From positions 9,224,022-9,288,021 of the forward strand of contig JAGVVL010000001.1 of NCBI GenBank assembly GCA_018287875.1: 64,000 nt of DNA. The letters are read 5' to 3'. The translations under genes were made by a program, and so were the position numbers. The notes under the pieces are model-generated. The model was not told the DNA's origin, ran no database searches, and saw only the letters and a program-made list of their open reading frames with translations. This document shows, one piece after another, positions 45,693 to 56,104 of this stretch. The first letter of the stretch is position 1. Each line of letters starts with the position of its first letter. The DNA comes from Nigrospora sphaerica. Its lineage: Eukaryota > Ascomycota > Sordariomycetes > Amphisphaeriales > Apiosporaceae.

Positions 45693-46400
45693 TGTTGCAG
45701 GTATAGGACTTATCCTATACCGTTCTCTGTCACTACAGACTAAGCTATGCACTTAACGGGAAGCTAGTCCTTTAACCAAGCCTATCCTAAAGCTCGGGCC
45801 AGCCTACCCTGGAGCACGAGCCAGCTTACCTGCAAGCATGGCCGCTTTCTGCAAGCGTGGCGTACGCTACGCGAAAGCTTCTGCAAGTTTCCACGAGTTT
45901 CTATAACTTTCTACGTGGCTCTCTAAAGCTCCCACAAGCTGTTACAGCGCGTCTGGACCAACTGCCCGCTGAGGCACAAAGCAAAAGCTTCGGGAATGAT
46001 CCACTTCTTGGGATCATTCTGTGGGTTCTGCATTATAAGGGCTCTTTCTGCGGGGACCAATCTGCCAGGCCGTAACACTAGCCTCCGTGAGGCTTCACAA
46101 ACCTTTTTAAGGTTCCATATGCTTCTAAGCCACGTAATCACTTACGCAATCACTTACGCGTCCTCCTCTTTGTAATACTAAGAGGGTAAGGGTTTAACGG
46201 GTATAAGTTAAGGCTGAATCTCCACTCTTCGTGTAACTAGTCTGTCCTAAAGCAAGCAAGCACACGAAATACACTCTCGTTCCTTTTGAAGAGAAGTTCT
46301 TTATTCTTCCGTGTTTCTTTATCTATAAGAAACGGCTTCCCAGATCGAAAGAGCGCTTATAAAGGGTTGCTTCTCTTAAATCGAGCTACCACTTCCAACA
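45693..46400 (-). repeat. Solo LTR, family 2 (copy D), with a nested fold-back element
   Basis: From TGTTGCAGGTATAGG to CACTTCCAACA, flanked by ATATT at 45688-45692 and 46401-46405. Its 708 bp exceed other copies because of a 138 bp insertion at 45940. Confidence 0.9.
45940..46077. mobile_element. 138 bp fold-back (MITE-like) insertion
   Basis: Termini are TGTTAC...GTAACA. The two halves are imperfectly complementary over about 60 bp, with a perfect 9 bp stem GAATGATCC/GGATCATTC at the centre. It is absent from the other family 2 LTRs. No coding capacity. Confidence 0.7.
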
Positions 46401-47166
46401 ATATTTGTGAACTTCGAATTAAGAATTAAATCGAGCTTTGTTTTTTTACTTAATCTAATAGTGTTATTTCTAGCTTTAAGAGCTTAACTTTATCTTTAAG
46501 TAGTAATTAATTAAATGCTCTTCTTATTAAAAGTCTTTCAAATTATTTAACAAAGTAGTCGTTATATAGTTAGGTATTTAATTAGCTAGTTTCAAAGCTA
46601 TACTTAGTCTTTAAAGTTTAACGTCTTCTTTAAAGTCGACTACACTATTATAGAAGTATAAGATGTCTTTAAAGGTGTTAAAAACACTTTAGTTAAGTAA
46701 GATCTCTTTGAATTCATTATATCGAGTGTTATTCAATATGCATTTTAAATTAAATTACGATTAAAAACTGCTTGAATTATATTTTTAGAACTAAAGACTA
46801 GTTACTTTTTACTTATTCTGTATTTATTAGGTAGTAAGCCCGGCTAAACAAGCCTTTTAATAGTAAGTAAGGAAATTTCGCTTATTAATTACCGTTAAGT
46901 CCTTTAATTCAGTTAAAAGTCCGAGCTCTTTCTAGTACGCCGATTTAAAGCGTTAAAAGCGGCGAAATCAAGAGCTTAAAGGACGTAAGAGGAATAAAGA
47001 AGTAGAAAAAGAAGGTAATTATAATAAAGAAAGCATTGATATATAAAATCAGTTATTATATAGCTGTTATTACCGTTTATAACTAATAAGCGGTACTTAG
47101 AAAGGCCCTTAAAAGCGGTATTTATGATAAAGACTTTTTTAAGCTACTTAAGCGCGGTTTAGTTTA

Positions 47167-47753
47167 TATTGGAAGTGGTGGTTCGATCGGAAGAGGAAGC
47201 AGCCCTTTATAAGGGCTCTTTCGATCCCGGAGGTCGTTTCTTATAGGTAAAGAAACACGGAAGAATAAGGAACTTCTCTTCAAGAGAAACGAGAGTGTAT
47301 TTCGTGTGCTTTGCTTGCTTGCTTGCTTGCTTGCTTCAGGACAGACTAGATACACGAAGAGGGGAGATTCAGCCTTTACTTATACCCGTTAAACTCTTAT
47401 CCTCTTAGTAATACAAAGAAGAGGACGCGTAAGTGATTGCGTAATTGATTACGTGGCTTAGAAGCATATGGAACCTTATAGAGGTTCGTGGAGCCTCATG
47501 GGGGCTTGTGGGAGCTTTAAGGAGCCACGTAGAAACTCGTGGAAACTCGTGGAAACTTGCAGAAGCTTCCGCGTGGCGTACGCCACGCTTGCGGGTAAAG
47601 CGGGCCATGCTTGCGGGTAAGCTGGCCCGTGCTCTAGGGTAGGCTGGCCCGAGCTTTAGGATAGGCTCGGTTAAAGGACTAGCTTCCCGTTAAGTGCATA
47701 GCTTAGTCCGTAGTGCCAGAGAACAGTATAGGATAAGTCCTATACCTGCAACA
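47167..47753 (+). repeat. LTR, family 2 (copy E), at a deletion in pogo-3
   Basis: 587 bp starting TATTGGAAGTGG (G-to-A in the TG end) and ending CCTGCAACA. A (GCTT)n run lies at 47310-47336. The flanks do not match (GTTTA, TTCTT), and about 185 bp of transposon sequence is missing at the junction. Confidence 0.85.
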
Positions 47754-47882
47754 TTCTTTTATACAGAGCGTTTTTTAAACCTTTAAGTATTAGACCATTT
47801 GATTTAGTATCTTTTAAAAGCCCTACTTTATTTATTCTATAGCAGTTAACTAGCTTTACCCTTTAAATCTCTAATCACTAGA

Positions 47883-48198
47883 TGTTACAGGTTGGGACCT
47901 GGGAGATAGGCTCAGGCGCACCTGGCCTGAGCGTCTCACGAACCCCTCACATGAGGCTCCGAGTAGGTCGCTCCATTCGGACGCCAGACTAGTGGTCAAG
48001 ACCTAGGAGAGGGGAGCCGAGCAGCGATCCAAACGTTCCGATCCGAACGTTCCGATCCAAACGTTCCGGTCCAGTCTTGCAAGACTTCACGAGACGCTGC
48101 GCCGGGCCTCACGAGATCGATTCTCTTCTCTCTTTCCTATCTAGAAAATAAACAGAATTTGGCCCCTTTGATAGTGCTTCAGGGCTCAGCCTCTCACA
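47883..48198 (-). repeat. 316 bp-family solo LTR (copy C), with exact target duplication
   Basis: From TGTTACAGGTTGGGACC to CTCTCACA, flanked by CTAGA at 47878-47882 and 48199-48203. Three 14 bp units are present; two read AAACGTTC instead of GAACGTTC. Confidence 0.92.
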
Positions 48199-48774
48199 CT
48201 AGAAGGTATTAAAACTATAAGTAAATTACCTTAATTAAGGCGTTATTAAGACGTTATAAGTCGATAGACCGGCTCTTTTTAACCCGTATAGCTAAGTTTC
48301 TATATAAGAAGACTTATAGCCATCTCTTTCTAAGTGGCTTATTATTGCCTTAACCTTAAAGAATACGTTTAGCAAGCTACTTAACTTAACCGTATAAAGG
48401 CAAAAGCCTTAAGATAGCTTAAGCAAAGATTTAAATCATAAATGACTCTTCTTAACCTAGTATAAGCCTTTATTAGTTTATAAAGGCTGTAGACTTAAGT
48501 AAATTATCTTTAATACGGATTTTCAATATTAACTTTAATATACCTTAATCTCAAGAGGTTTACTTAATTAAACCTCTAGTTATAATAGTAGTTAAGTCTT
48601 ATAAAAGTTCAGCTTCTAAATACTACTTCATTGGAAAGAAAAAAACATAAAAACCAAGTTTAGAATTGATTAAAGTAAATTTACAAAGGTAAATATAAAA
48701 GAAGAGGTTAAAAATTCGGCGGCTAGTTTTTAAGGGGCCAAAATGTGGAAGGGCCGAAATGGGGTCCTCCAACT

Positions 48775-49074
48775 TAGATAATTATTATCTAAGAGGTGCT
48801 TAACTAGTTAAAACCAAACTTTGTAATAGTATTACGTTATATCGTTACTCTAGCCTTAAGGGCTTTAAGTAAGTGTTACATTAGATATAGAAGGAGCACA
48901 GTAGTATAGAGCTATTCTTATAGTAAGCTAGCTATTAACCTGCTATTGCTAGCGCGATAATGCCAGCTATTATAAACTTATAATACCTTTACTAACGAGA
49001 CAATACATAAACACCCTCATCCTTTTATCTGTCATTCTACAGCAGCTTCTCTTAATTGAGAGCCACTTAAGTGC
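48775..49074. other. AT-rich spacer between pogo-3 and the membrane protein gene
   Basis: No gene seen. It includes the 3' flank of the gene at 49075. Confidence 0.5.
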
Positions 49075-51119
49075 TTAGCGTGGCGCAGAAAGTCCACCAC
49101 CAGCGCCCAGTTCCTTCAGCGAATCATAACCATACCCACAGTGCTGAAGTAGAACGGCGATGCTAGTGAAGCGCGTGTTCTGTAGCACGCCCCCGTTCTG
49201 TATCACCGAACAAGTCCCCACGATAACTGAGGCGGCTGCCAGGCCTAGGGAAACCCCATAGACCAGCCATAGCTTGATTGAGCTGTACTGGAACCTGTTT
49301 GGGATCTGAGTTCGCACACAAGGATAACCATGGGTGCCGTTCGTCGGCTGCTCTGATACACTGATTTGCGGCGAAAATTGGCCTACCGCTGGGACGACAG
49401 GCAGAAGCTTGTTGTCAGAGAGGACAGAGAGGAGGAGGTCCTCAAACAGGGACCGCGTGGCGTCCATAAGGTCGGGGACGGGGAACAGAACATCGCGGTT
49501 GGGGAAGAGCTTTGTGTAGCGAGCCTCCGTGTACGTAAACGGTTTGACGGTTTCGTTCAATGGCCTAAATCCGTTCACCAGGTCTCGAAACACTTTTCCA
49601 ATAGAGTGGAAGGCGGCTGTGTATTGGTAGGCGTACCTGTCGGGGAGCGGAAAGACGTATCTGTCTATGGGCACCGCCGTGGCATTTTCCGGAGTCCCAT
49701 CATTCGTCAGAGTGGTGTTAATGAGCAGCTTGGTGTAATTCCGGGCTTGTACCGTAGTAGACTGGACACCCTGGTAATTCTGGAATTCCACCTGGTACTC
49801 GGTTTCCCATAGTTCGCATGCGAAGAAGTGGGGAGTGTAGTACTCTGGTTGCGGATCAAGCCCCAGAGACTCTTCACGTATTTCTTCGGGACCGGTCCAA
49901 ACGGAGTAGCCAGCCCAGATAATGGGCTCGGTCCGAAAAGCCCCAAAACCGGGTTCCGAGGGGTTGGGGTAACGCGGATACTCGCCTTGGTTAGCTATGG
50001 AATGATAAGAATAGTTCCCGTTGGGGAATAGGGTCATTGGATCGACGGGCGAGGATAGACCGTGAAAGGCCCTGGGTGGCCCGGCGCCTTCGGAAAGGTC
50101 CTCGCACCGGTATCCAGGCCCGGTAAATCTCAGGGTGTACCTGCAATCCCAGTTCTTACCGCAGGTTTCGTTCGAGGACACTTGGGGCTGCAGCACCTTT
50201 TGTTGTACGGCCGTGGTGTTTGCGATCCGTTGGAGATATTCCGATGGGCTTTGATACGAGTCGATTGGTGGTTTGCCGCTTTCTTCTGTAGTCCAGTACC
50301 AAAACAGCGGATCACGCGGCTCCAAAGGTGTGTATCGTGCGTTCCTGAAGTCCCGGTGGCCCTCCTGGGAGAAATCAAGGGTTTGGACGCCAGGACAATG
50401 GCCGTTTTCAATTGTTTGCTCTACTGAGATGGATTGGCTCGCCAAAATGACCATAATTGGTCCTAGCCTGTTCGTCAAATCAGCACCTTGTCGTACAGAA
50501 TATCATACGCCCTAATACAAGGCATTGAACAGACTTACCAGGTATACGTAGCGACTAAGGTGGCTACTTTAGCAACTCTGATGACTCTCCAGTTTAAGAC
50601 TGCCCCGGGGCCCTCGGCGAAGGCGAAAAGAGAGTCTATGTCGTACAGTGAAAGCCTCTTAGATCGTACGGTGTTCCAAGTGCGCTGTCTAAAGGCGGTG
50701 GACGCTGCCGAAACCAAACAAAAGCTCGTTAGAAACGCCAGAAGGGTGCCGTAGCCGACCTTACTGGACTGGTCCACATCGGGAGTGTGATTATGTAGCG
50801 ATACAAAGTAAAAGTGGTGACCGCAGGCGAACACGGACCCGGAAATGAGAAAGGCATACATAGCCCATGCCGAGTGAAGTGACCACCAGGATACTTTTCG
50901 AGGTATATCTGCAGCATATGGTGGGAGATCGTTCGAGATGGTGATCGTTCTTTCGATTGGCTTCTCAAGTTTGTGATAGCCTGGCATGGGGAGGTTCGTG
51001 TCGCCCGAGGCCATACCAGCCTGTTCACACGTTTCCACCTGGCCGAACTCGGAATTATGGGACAGACGTTGAGGTCGCTGTTCATGCGATGTTTTGCTGA
51101 TACGGTAAACCGATTCCAT
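49075..51119 (-). CDS. Fungal multi-pass membrane protein with large glycosylated loop
   Basis: Two exons, 51119-50539 and 50467-49075, encode 657 residues. The intron (50538-50468, 71 nt) runs GTAAGT to GAACAG, with CTGAT near its 3' end as a branch site; splicing joins VATYTW to LGPIMVIL. Hydrophobic helices lie near residues 82-105, 121-142 and 175-205, then a long lumenal or extracellular region with many NxT/S sites and several Cys, then a helix near residues 590-618 (KLWLVYGVSLGLAAASVIVG). The layout matches a large fungal-specific family often annotated as DUF3176 or 'formylmethionine deformylase-like', whose real function is unknown. The gene is free of RIP-type stops though repeats flank it on both sides. 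Confidence 0.8.
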
Positions 51120-52435
51120 GACGGTAATGGGCTTGGGCGCCTTGGCTACCCGGTTGAGTAATAGAATGAAATCGCCGAGGCTGGATATCTTATCTTCAGC
51201 AAGACACGTCCTCAGCTACTGGGTACACTCAGTTATATGAATTCAACTGACATGTTGCTATACTACGGAATGCCCGGTTCTATTGTATGGTCCAGACTTC
51301 AAGCTGAACAGCTTGGTTTCGCATATTGCCCCATGGCATTTTGTATGGAACGACACTTATGATGTCAACTCCATTCATAGCCTGAATGCATTAACATTGG
51401 GCACCTATCACAGTAAAGTACCTAGGCCTGCCTTCCGATCGATAAATCTACCGAGACTGGGTATCTAAGCGAGGTATCTAAGCGAGGTATCCAGCTCGGC
51501 TAGCGAGTCAGGGGTTAAAATTATATCGCGCTATCCCGCAGTGCTGCTATAAGGGGAAAGGGGGGACGAACTATAAAAACTGCCATTCACTACGAGTTAG
51601 CTCTGCTTAGGTTTAAACACTAGGGAGTTACTTAAACTAAATTATTCATAAGTAGGAGAGCACACGAGGTGAAGAATCTAAATACTGCCGTTCTATAATG
51701 TATCCTCATTACTTTCTGGTGGCTTGAGAATAAAATAACCGAGAGTTCTCTATCCCTCTCGGTAACTAAGAATAGATAGGATACCTAAGGGAAGAACGTA
51801 GCTACATAAGTATTTAAGTATCCATTTAGCTTAGAAGAGAGGCCACTGAATAATTTTCGTTTACTACATAGTAGGCGAGGAATGCCCTTGTGAACTACCG
51901 TAATTTCATTACGATATCTTTACATCTTAATATGAAACCCGCCTAGAACCTCTTACACATTCGCCTTCACGTTCTCGACTATCTCGCCCGCGCGTGCGAT
52001 CTATTTAATAAGGCCGACGCACACTACGTTAATCTATTGGCGAATCTTTAATATGTAGTCAAGGAATAGGAAGGAGTCTTTAACACTTACGATTAGTTCA
52101 TGGCGCGCGAGACGTCACCCGCTTACTAGGCCGCCTTATTATCGCGAAACGAGGCTATAGTATAATGCTAGCCACGAATAATTACCTTACATGTGGTCGT
52201 GGAAATGGGATCTGTTCTTCCGTTAGTCACGCCCTCTCGAGGAGAAAGACGTAAAGAAGGAGGGGCGCCGACACCACTCCCTTAGCCGTATTCCATATAT
52301 AATTTACCGTCACCATAAGTGTTTAGAGTTTTTATTCTGATACTGCCGACTTAGCGGCGGCTATGAACTACGCACAGAAAATCTGTCAGCTAATCTACTT
52401 AGTTCACGAAGTCCACCCGGCCCCTGCTAGGACCT
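51120..52435. other. Flank and RIP-damaged sequence, no firm gene
   Basis: 51120-51500 is the promoter side of the membrane protein gene. 51930-52230 has a plus-strand frame (HVLDYLARACDLFNKADAHY onward) whose only stops are TAG and TAA, suggesting another RIP-mutated gene relic that I cannot identify. Confidence 0.4.
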
Positions 52436-52660
52436 AACGCACCCGAGTCCCCATAACAGTACCTTCGGCACCGAGCGTCATGGCGGCCGCGACACAGCGT
52501 CCCTCGGCCAGACCGATGGCGGCCTAGACAGGGATCTCGCGGCTGGAAAACTCCTCGCGTAACGTATCGACTCTCCCGGGCACGAGGGCTATGATGCTCA
52601 CGCTGCGGGTCCCCCCCAAAACCATGATTAGTTGTTTGGTAGTTAGGTGCTCGCAGTGTG
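52436..52660 (-). pseudogene. Nitronate monooxygenase (2-nitropropane dioxygenase)-like fragment
   Basis: The minus strand reads IIALVPGRVDTLREEFSS, REIPV*AAIGLAEGR and CVAAAMTLGAEGTVMGTRV. This is the family's flavin-phosphate-binding region, normally IPVxAAGGLAxGRxVAAALALGAxGVxMGTRF. A TAG sits at a probable Gln codon and another follows MGTRVR. The first two thirds of the enzyme are not found upstream, and the carboxy-terminal part (52,300-52,430) can be followed only loosely. These FMN enzymes oxidise alkyl nitronates such as propionate-3-nitronate. This copy is a broken fragment. Confidence 0.65.
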
Positions 52661-53241
52661 TGTTCGGAAGCTTATTCGGCTAAAATGATAGAAATTTAGA
52701 GTAATAAGGTATACAAGGTGGAATTTCGAGCCCTGAAGAAACTTTCACAGTCATAACAGCGATACACCAGTCTCCTTTATACTTCGCTGGCTTCCGTTAG
52801 CTGCTTCCGGCCCCACCCTTCATGCCGCCGTTGGATCTAGGCAGGTCTCCTCTACATAGTTAAGTAGAAAATAAACTCGAATAGGTGAAGTAACCGCGCC
52901 CTATTTAAGGCGGATCTCGACTCTCTGTCCGGTTTCATTAATGGTCGCACGAGACTGAACGTAAGCTCTTCTGGCGGCAACTGTCATGTAGAGGACGTAC
53001 TAAACCATACTCCTAAACAACTGGCATGGCGTGAGTCAGGCCTCCGCCCCAGGCCGCCGCCGGTTCACAAAGAACGAAGCGCGCACGTGCCCTCTCCAGG
53101 TTCATGCGCGCCGCCCCTTCCTGTAGGACAGCGTGCCGTAGGACGAGAACGCGGAGTGGCCCGCCACCCGTCGAGCCCCACCCACCTCCGCCTACCCCAA
53201 CCCCAACGCGAATGGGTAAGCCCCCCCCCCCCCAAAAGAAG
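52661..53241. other. Intergenic, no recognisable gene
   Basis: About 580 bp. A C run and CCCCACC-rich sequence begins at 53160-53230, just before the minisatellite. Confidence 0.45.
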
Positions 53242-53462
53242 CCAGTGCAGCCAGTGCAGCCAGCTAGGGCAGCCAGTCCAGCCAGGGCAGCCAGGCCAAC
53301 CAATCCAGCCAGTTCAGCCAGTCCAGCCAGTCCAGCCAGTCCAGCCAGTCCAGCCAGGCCAGTCCAACCGCACTAAGCCAGCCAGCCAGCCAGCCAGGCC
53401 AGCCAGTTTAGCTAATGTAGCCAGTGTAGCCAGTGTAACTAGTTAAGCCAGCCCGGCCAGCT
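53242..53462. repeat. GCCAGTCCA/GCCA minisatellite
   Basis: A run of 4-, 5- and 9-bp units (GCCA, GTCCA, GCCAGTCCA) of about 220 bp, decaying to the right through CAG-to-TAG changes (GCCAGTGTAG). ORFs across it encode only Pro/Ala/Gln/Val repeats and are not credible genes. Confidence 0.88.
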
Positions 53463-54784
53463 AATGTAGACAGTAAAGGAATAGGGCGTAACCGTACGCG
53501 GTGCGTAGCTTGCCCGTTGGAGGCATAAGAGCGGGTAGCGGCGGGATAAGATGATATTTAAGCTTAAAAGGGCTTAAAAGAAGGTTATATGAAGAGAATA
53601 TAAAACATGATATAAGATACATATACAGGGAGAGATAAGAAAGAAGAGTGAGATAAATGAAAAAGGGCAAAAGAAATAAAAAAGATATATAAAATAAATA
53701 TAAAATAGTATTGAAAAGACAAAATATATAATAAGCGTAAAAAGGAAAAATAAAAAATAAGCAGAGAAAGAAAATAAAGAAAAGATTATAAAATAAGAGT
53801 ACAAAAGAAGTAACATAAGGAAAATAAAATAAGTATATTAAAAGAGGTAAATATAAGATTTATAATTAAGGTAAAGAGAATATAAAGAGAGAGAAGAAAT
53901 CTTAAGTGATAAAAGAAGAATGTAATAATATAGTAAGTAGAGCAGAAAAAGAAAAGGAATATAAATACATAAGCAAATATAAAAGTAGGGAAGTAAGTAA
54001 AAAATGAAAAGAGAGATAAAGAAAGAAAAGAGGATTAAGAAAAACAAGATTGCAAAGATAAAATATAAGATACTTATATTAAAAGACTGAATAGAGAAGG
54101 ATAAGAAAGTATGTGGAAGAATAAAAAGAAGGCGAAAAGAAAACGATTGAAATAATTAAGGGTGTGACGAGTCAAGATCCGGCGAAGAAGCTTGGGTCGC
54201 TAGGTGGCCCGAGCGCACAAAGTCCAAGCACGGCTTGGACCCTACTTACCAGACACTTGTGAGAGAATCCGAAGTGTATAGTTTTTTTCCTCCTCATCTA
54301 GAAAATAGATTGCAATTCGGCTTCCTTCGTTAGTACTATGGAGCGTAGCCTGTCACAAGGAGAGATAAAAAAAGAAGAAAGAAAAGAAGTGAAAAGAAAA
54401 GTTTTAATAAAAATATTAAAAGACTTTAAAGAAGGAAAAAAAGAAGAAGAAAAGAATAAACTTTAAAGAGAAGGTCAGAAGAAACATATAAAAAAGAAAA
54501 GCATAAAAAGTATAATAAGAAATAAAAAAAGAAGTAAAAGAAATAGATATAAAAGGTAAAGAAGAGAGAAATAAGATATATGTATAAGAAAAAAGATATC
54601 ACATTAAAGAAGGCGTGGTATGGGAAAGATTTAAGATTATCTGTTAAAAGAGATAAAGGAAAGGCCTAAAGATAGTGGTTTATATTCTTGTAGCTAAAAA
54701 GAGCCCCTTATATACTTTATTATTTCAAAGTAGGTCCTTATAATTCCTCACATAACTTAATAAGTAAATCTAATGATAGCCTTA
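53463..54784. repeat. Strand-asymmetric purine-rich tract
   Basis: From about 53,540 to 54,780 the plus strand is almost entirely A and G with scattered T and very few C. It opens with GGGCGTAACCGTACGCGGTG then CGTAGCTTG (53487-53515), a motif repeated near the right edge of the window. A 195 bp LTR-like insertion interrupts it at 54162. Long minus-strand ORFs here are Phe/Leu/Ser/Tyr runs caused by composition. Confidence 0.8.
54162..54356. repeat. 195 bp LTR-like insertion in the purine tract
   Basis: GTGTGACGAGTCAAGATCC to AGCCTGTCAC, flanked by AAGG on both sides (54158-54161, 54357-54360). The segment CATCTAGAAAATAGATTGCA then TTCGGC resembles CATCTAGAAAATAAACAGCA then TTTGGC of the 316 bp family, so it is probably a short relative. 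Confidence 0.65.
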
Positions 54785-55253
54785 TGTTTGGAGTGGTGGT
54801 TTGATCAAAAGAGGAAGCAATCCTTTATAAAGGCTCTTTTAATCTCGGAGGTCGTTTCTTATAGGTAAAGAAACACGAAAGAATAAGAAACTTCTCTTCG
54901 AAAGAAACGAAAGTGTATTTCGTGTGCTTGCTTGCTTGCTTGCTTGCTTGCATGCTGGAACCAAGAAACCCCAAACTGTAGGGAGTCTGATGGAAAGACA
55001 CGGTCGTGAGGTCCATCCCAAGGGACAATCAGATGAAGATATCGTTGATCAAGATGATCCTTAACATAGGGAAGTAAAAGAAGCTCAAAATAGTCACGAA
55101 AAATAAGCGTAAAGTGCCGTAGTAAGAGTAGAAGTGTATTAAAAGGAGGGAAAGCGCGCTGTCGCTCTAGCTATAAACTGGACTACCAAAGCCTAACTTA
55201 TACTTATGTAAACCCTTGATCAAGGCTTACGTAAGAGCTCTGGCCCAATCTCA

Positions 55254-55296
<43 letters not shown>

Positions 55297-55702
55297 AAGA
55301 CAGACTAGATATACAGAGAGGAGAGATTCAGCCCTTACTTATACCCGTTAAACTCTTATCCTCTTAGTAATACAAAGAAGAGAACGCGTAAGTGATTGCG
55401 TAAGTGATTACGTGGCTTAGAAGCATATGGAACCTTATAAAGGTTCGTGGAGCCTCATAGGGACTCGTGGAAGCTTGAGGGAGCCACGAAGAAACTCGTG
55501 GAAACTTGCAGAAGCTTCCGCGTGGCGTACGCCACGCTTGCGGGTAAAGCGGGCTATGCTTGCGGGTAAGCTGGCCTGTGCTCTTGGGTAGGCTGGCCCG
55601 AGCTCTAGGATAGGCTCGGTTAAAGGACTAGCTTTCCGTTAAGTGTATAGCTTAGTTTGTAGTAATAGAGAACGGTATAGGAAAAGTCCTACACCTGTAA
55701 GA
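54785..55702 (+). repeat. LTR, family 2 (copy F), with repeat R inserted at a GCTT microsatellite
   Basis: Starts TGTTTGGAGTGGTGG and ends CCTACACCTGTAAGA. Two GCTT runs (54926-54951 and 55256-55294) bracket about 300 bp of foreign sequence matching repeat R (42650-42906, inverted). No matching duplication flanks the LTR. Confidence 0.8.
54993..55250 (+). repeat. Dispersed repeat R, copy 2
   Basis: See 42650-42906. This copy includes GGAAAGACACGGTCGTGAGG and ends near AACCCTTGATCAAGGCTTAC. Confidence 0.7.
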
Positions 55703-55794
55703 AAATATAAAAAGAAGTTGAGTGGCTGAAAATTCGGTAGCTTGTTTTTAAAGGGCCAAAATGTGGGGTGGAGCGAAATAGGGGTCATTTAACT
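55703..55794 (-). mobile_element. pogo-1-like right-end fragment
   Basis: GGGCCAAAATGTGGGGTGGA, then GCGAAATAGGGGTCATTTAACT, resembles the right ends of pogo-1 and pogo-3. The remainder is missing or replaced. Confidence 0.7.
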
Positions 55795-55799
55795 TGAAT

Positions 55800-56100
55800 C
55801 AACGTTCATTAAAAACTACTTAAATTAAATATCTTTTTAGCTACCTTATTAAGAGCAATATACTCGACTTCTATTTAATACTTTACGGCGTAATTTTAAA
55901 GTCTTGATCTTTATGAAACCAGTTTATTAGCTATAAAGATGACGTAGATAGTAGTCGACAGCTTTATTATAGTTGCCGGTAAGATCGGCGTCGATAATAG
56001 CGAAAAGCTTAAGTTTATTATACTTAGTGTAGAGATGGTCTTTTATATATTAGATATGGGCTTTATTACATATAAATACTTAATGACGCGGCATTAAATA
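55800..56100 (-). mobile_element. Ty1/copia RNase H relic
   Basis: On the minus strand fragments read IDADLTGNYNKAVDYYL, FIANKLVS*RSRLQN-like and EVEYIALNKVAKKI. These correspond to the copia RNase H blocks DADWAGD...TSGY, ISWxSKxQ and TEAEYIALxEAAKE. At least one frame change and several stops are present. Confidence 0.6.
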
Positions 56101-56104
56101 TCTA

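Larger units (their letters stand above)
45475..48774 (-). mobile_element. pogo-1-like transposon (pogo-3), carrying three solo LTR insertions
   Basis: Ends AATTAAAGGACCTCTATT and (complement) AGTTGGAGGACCCCATTT, with TA at 45473-45474 and 48775-48776. Internal sequence is colinear with 32367-34066: for example 46840-46990 matches 33010-33180, and 48200-48400 matches 33640-33860. It is severely AT-shifted by RIP. Solo LTRs lie at 45693, 47167 and 47883. About 185 bp of transposon is missing at the 47167 insertion. Confidence 0.87.

Noticed and set aside
53087..53446. 119-codon ORF rich in Gln-Pro-Val
   Set aside because: Encoded by the minisatellite; no start context and no non-repeat part.
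53574..54047. Minus ORFs resembling hydrophobic membrane proteins
   Set aside because: Phe/Leu/Ile/Tyr runs come from the purine-rich plus strand; compositional artefact.
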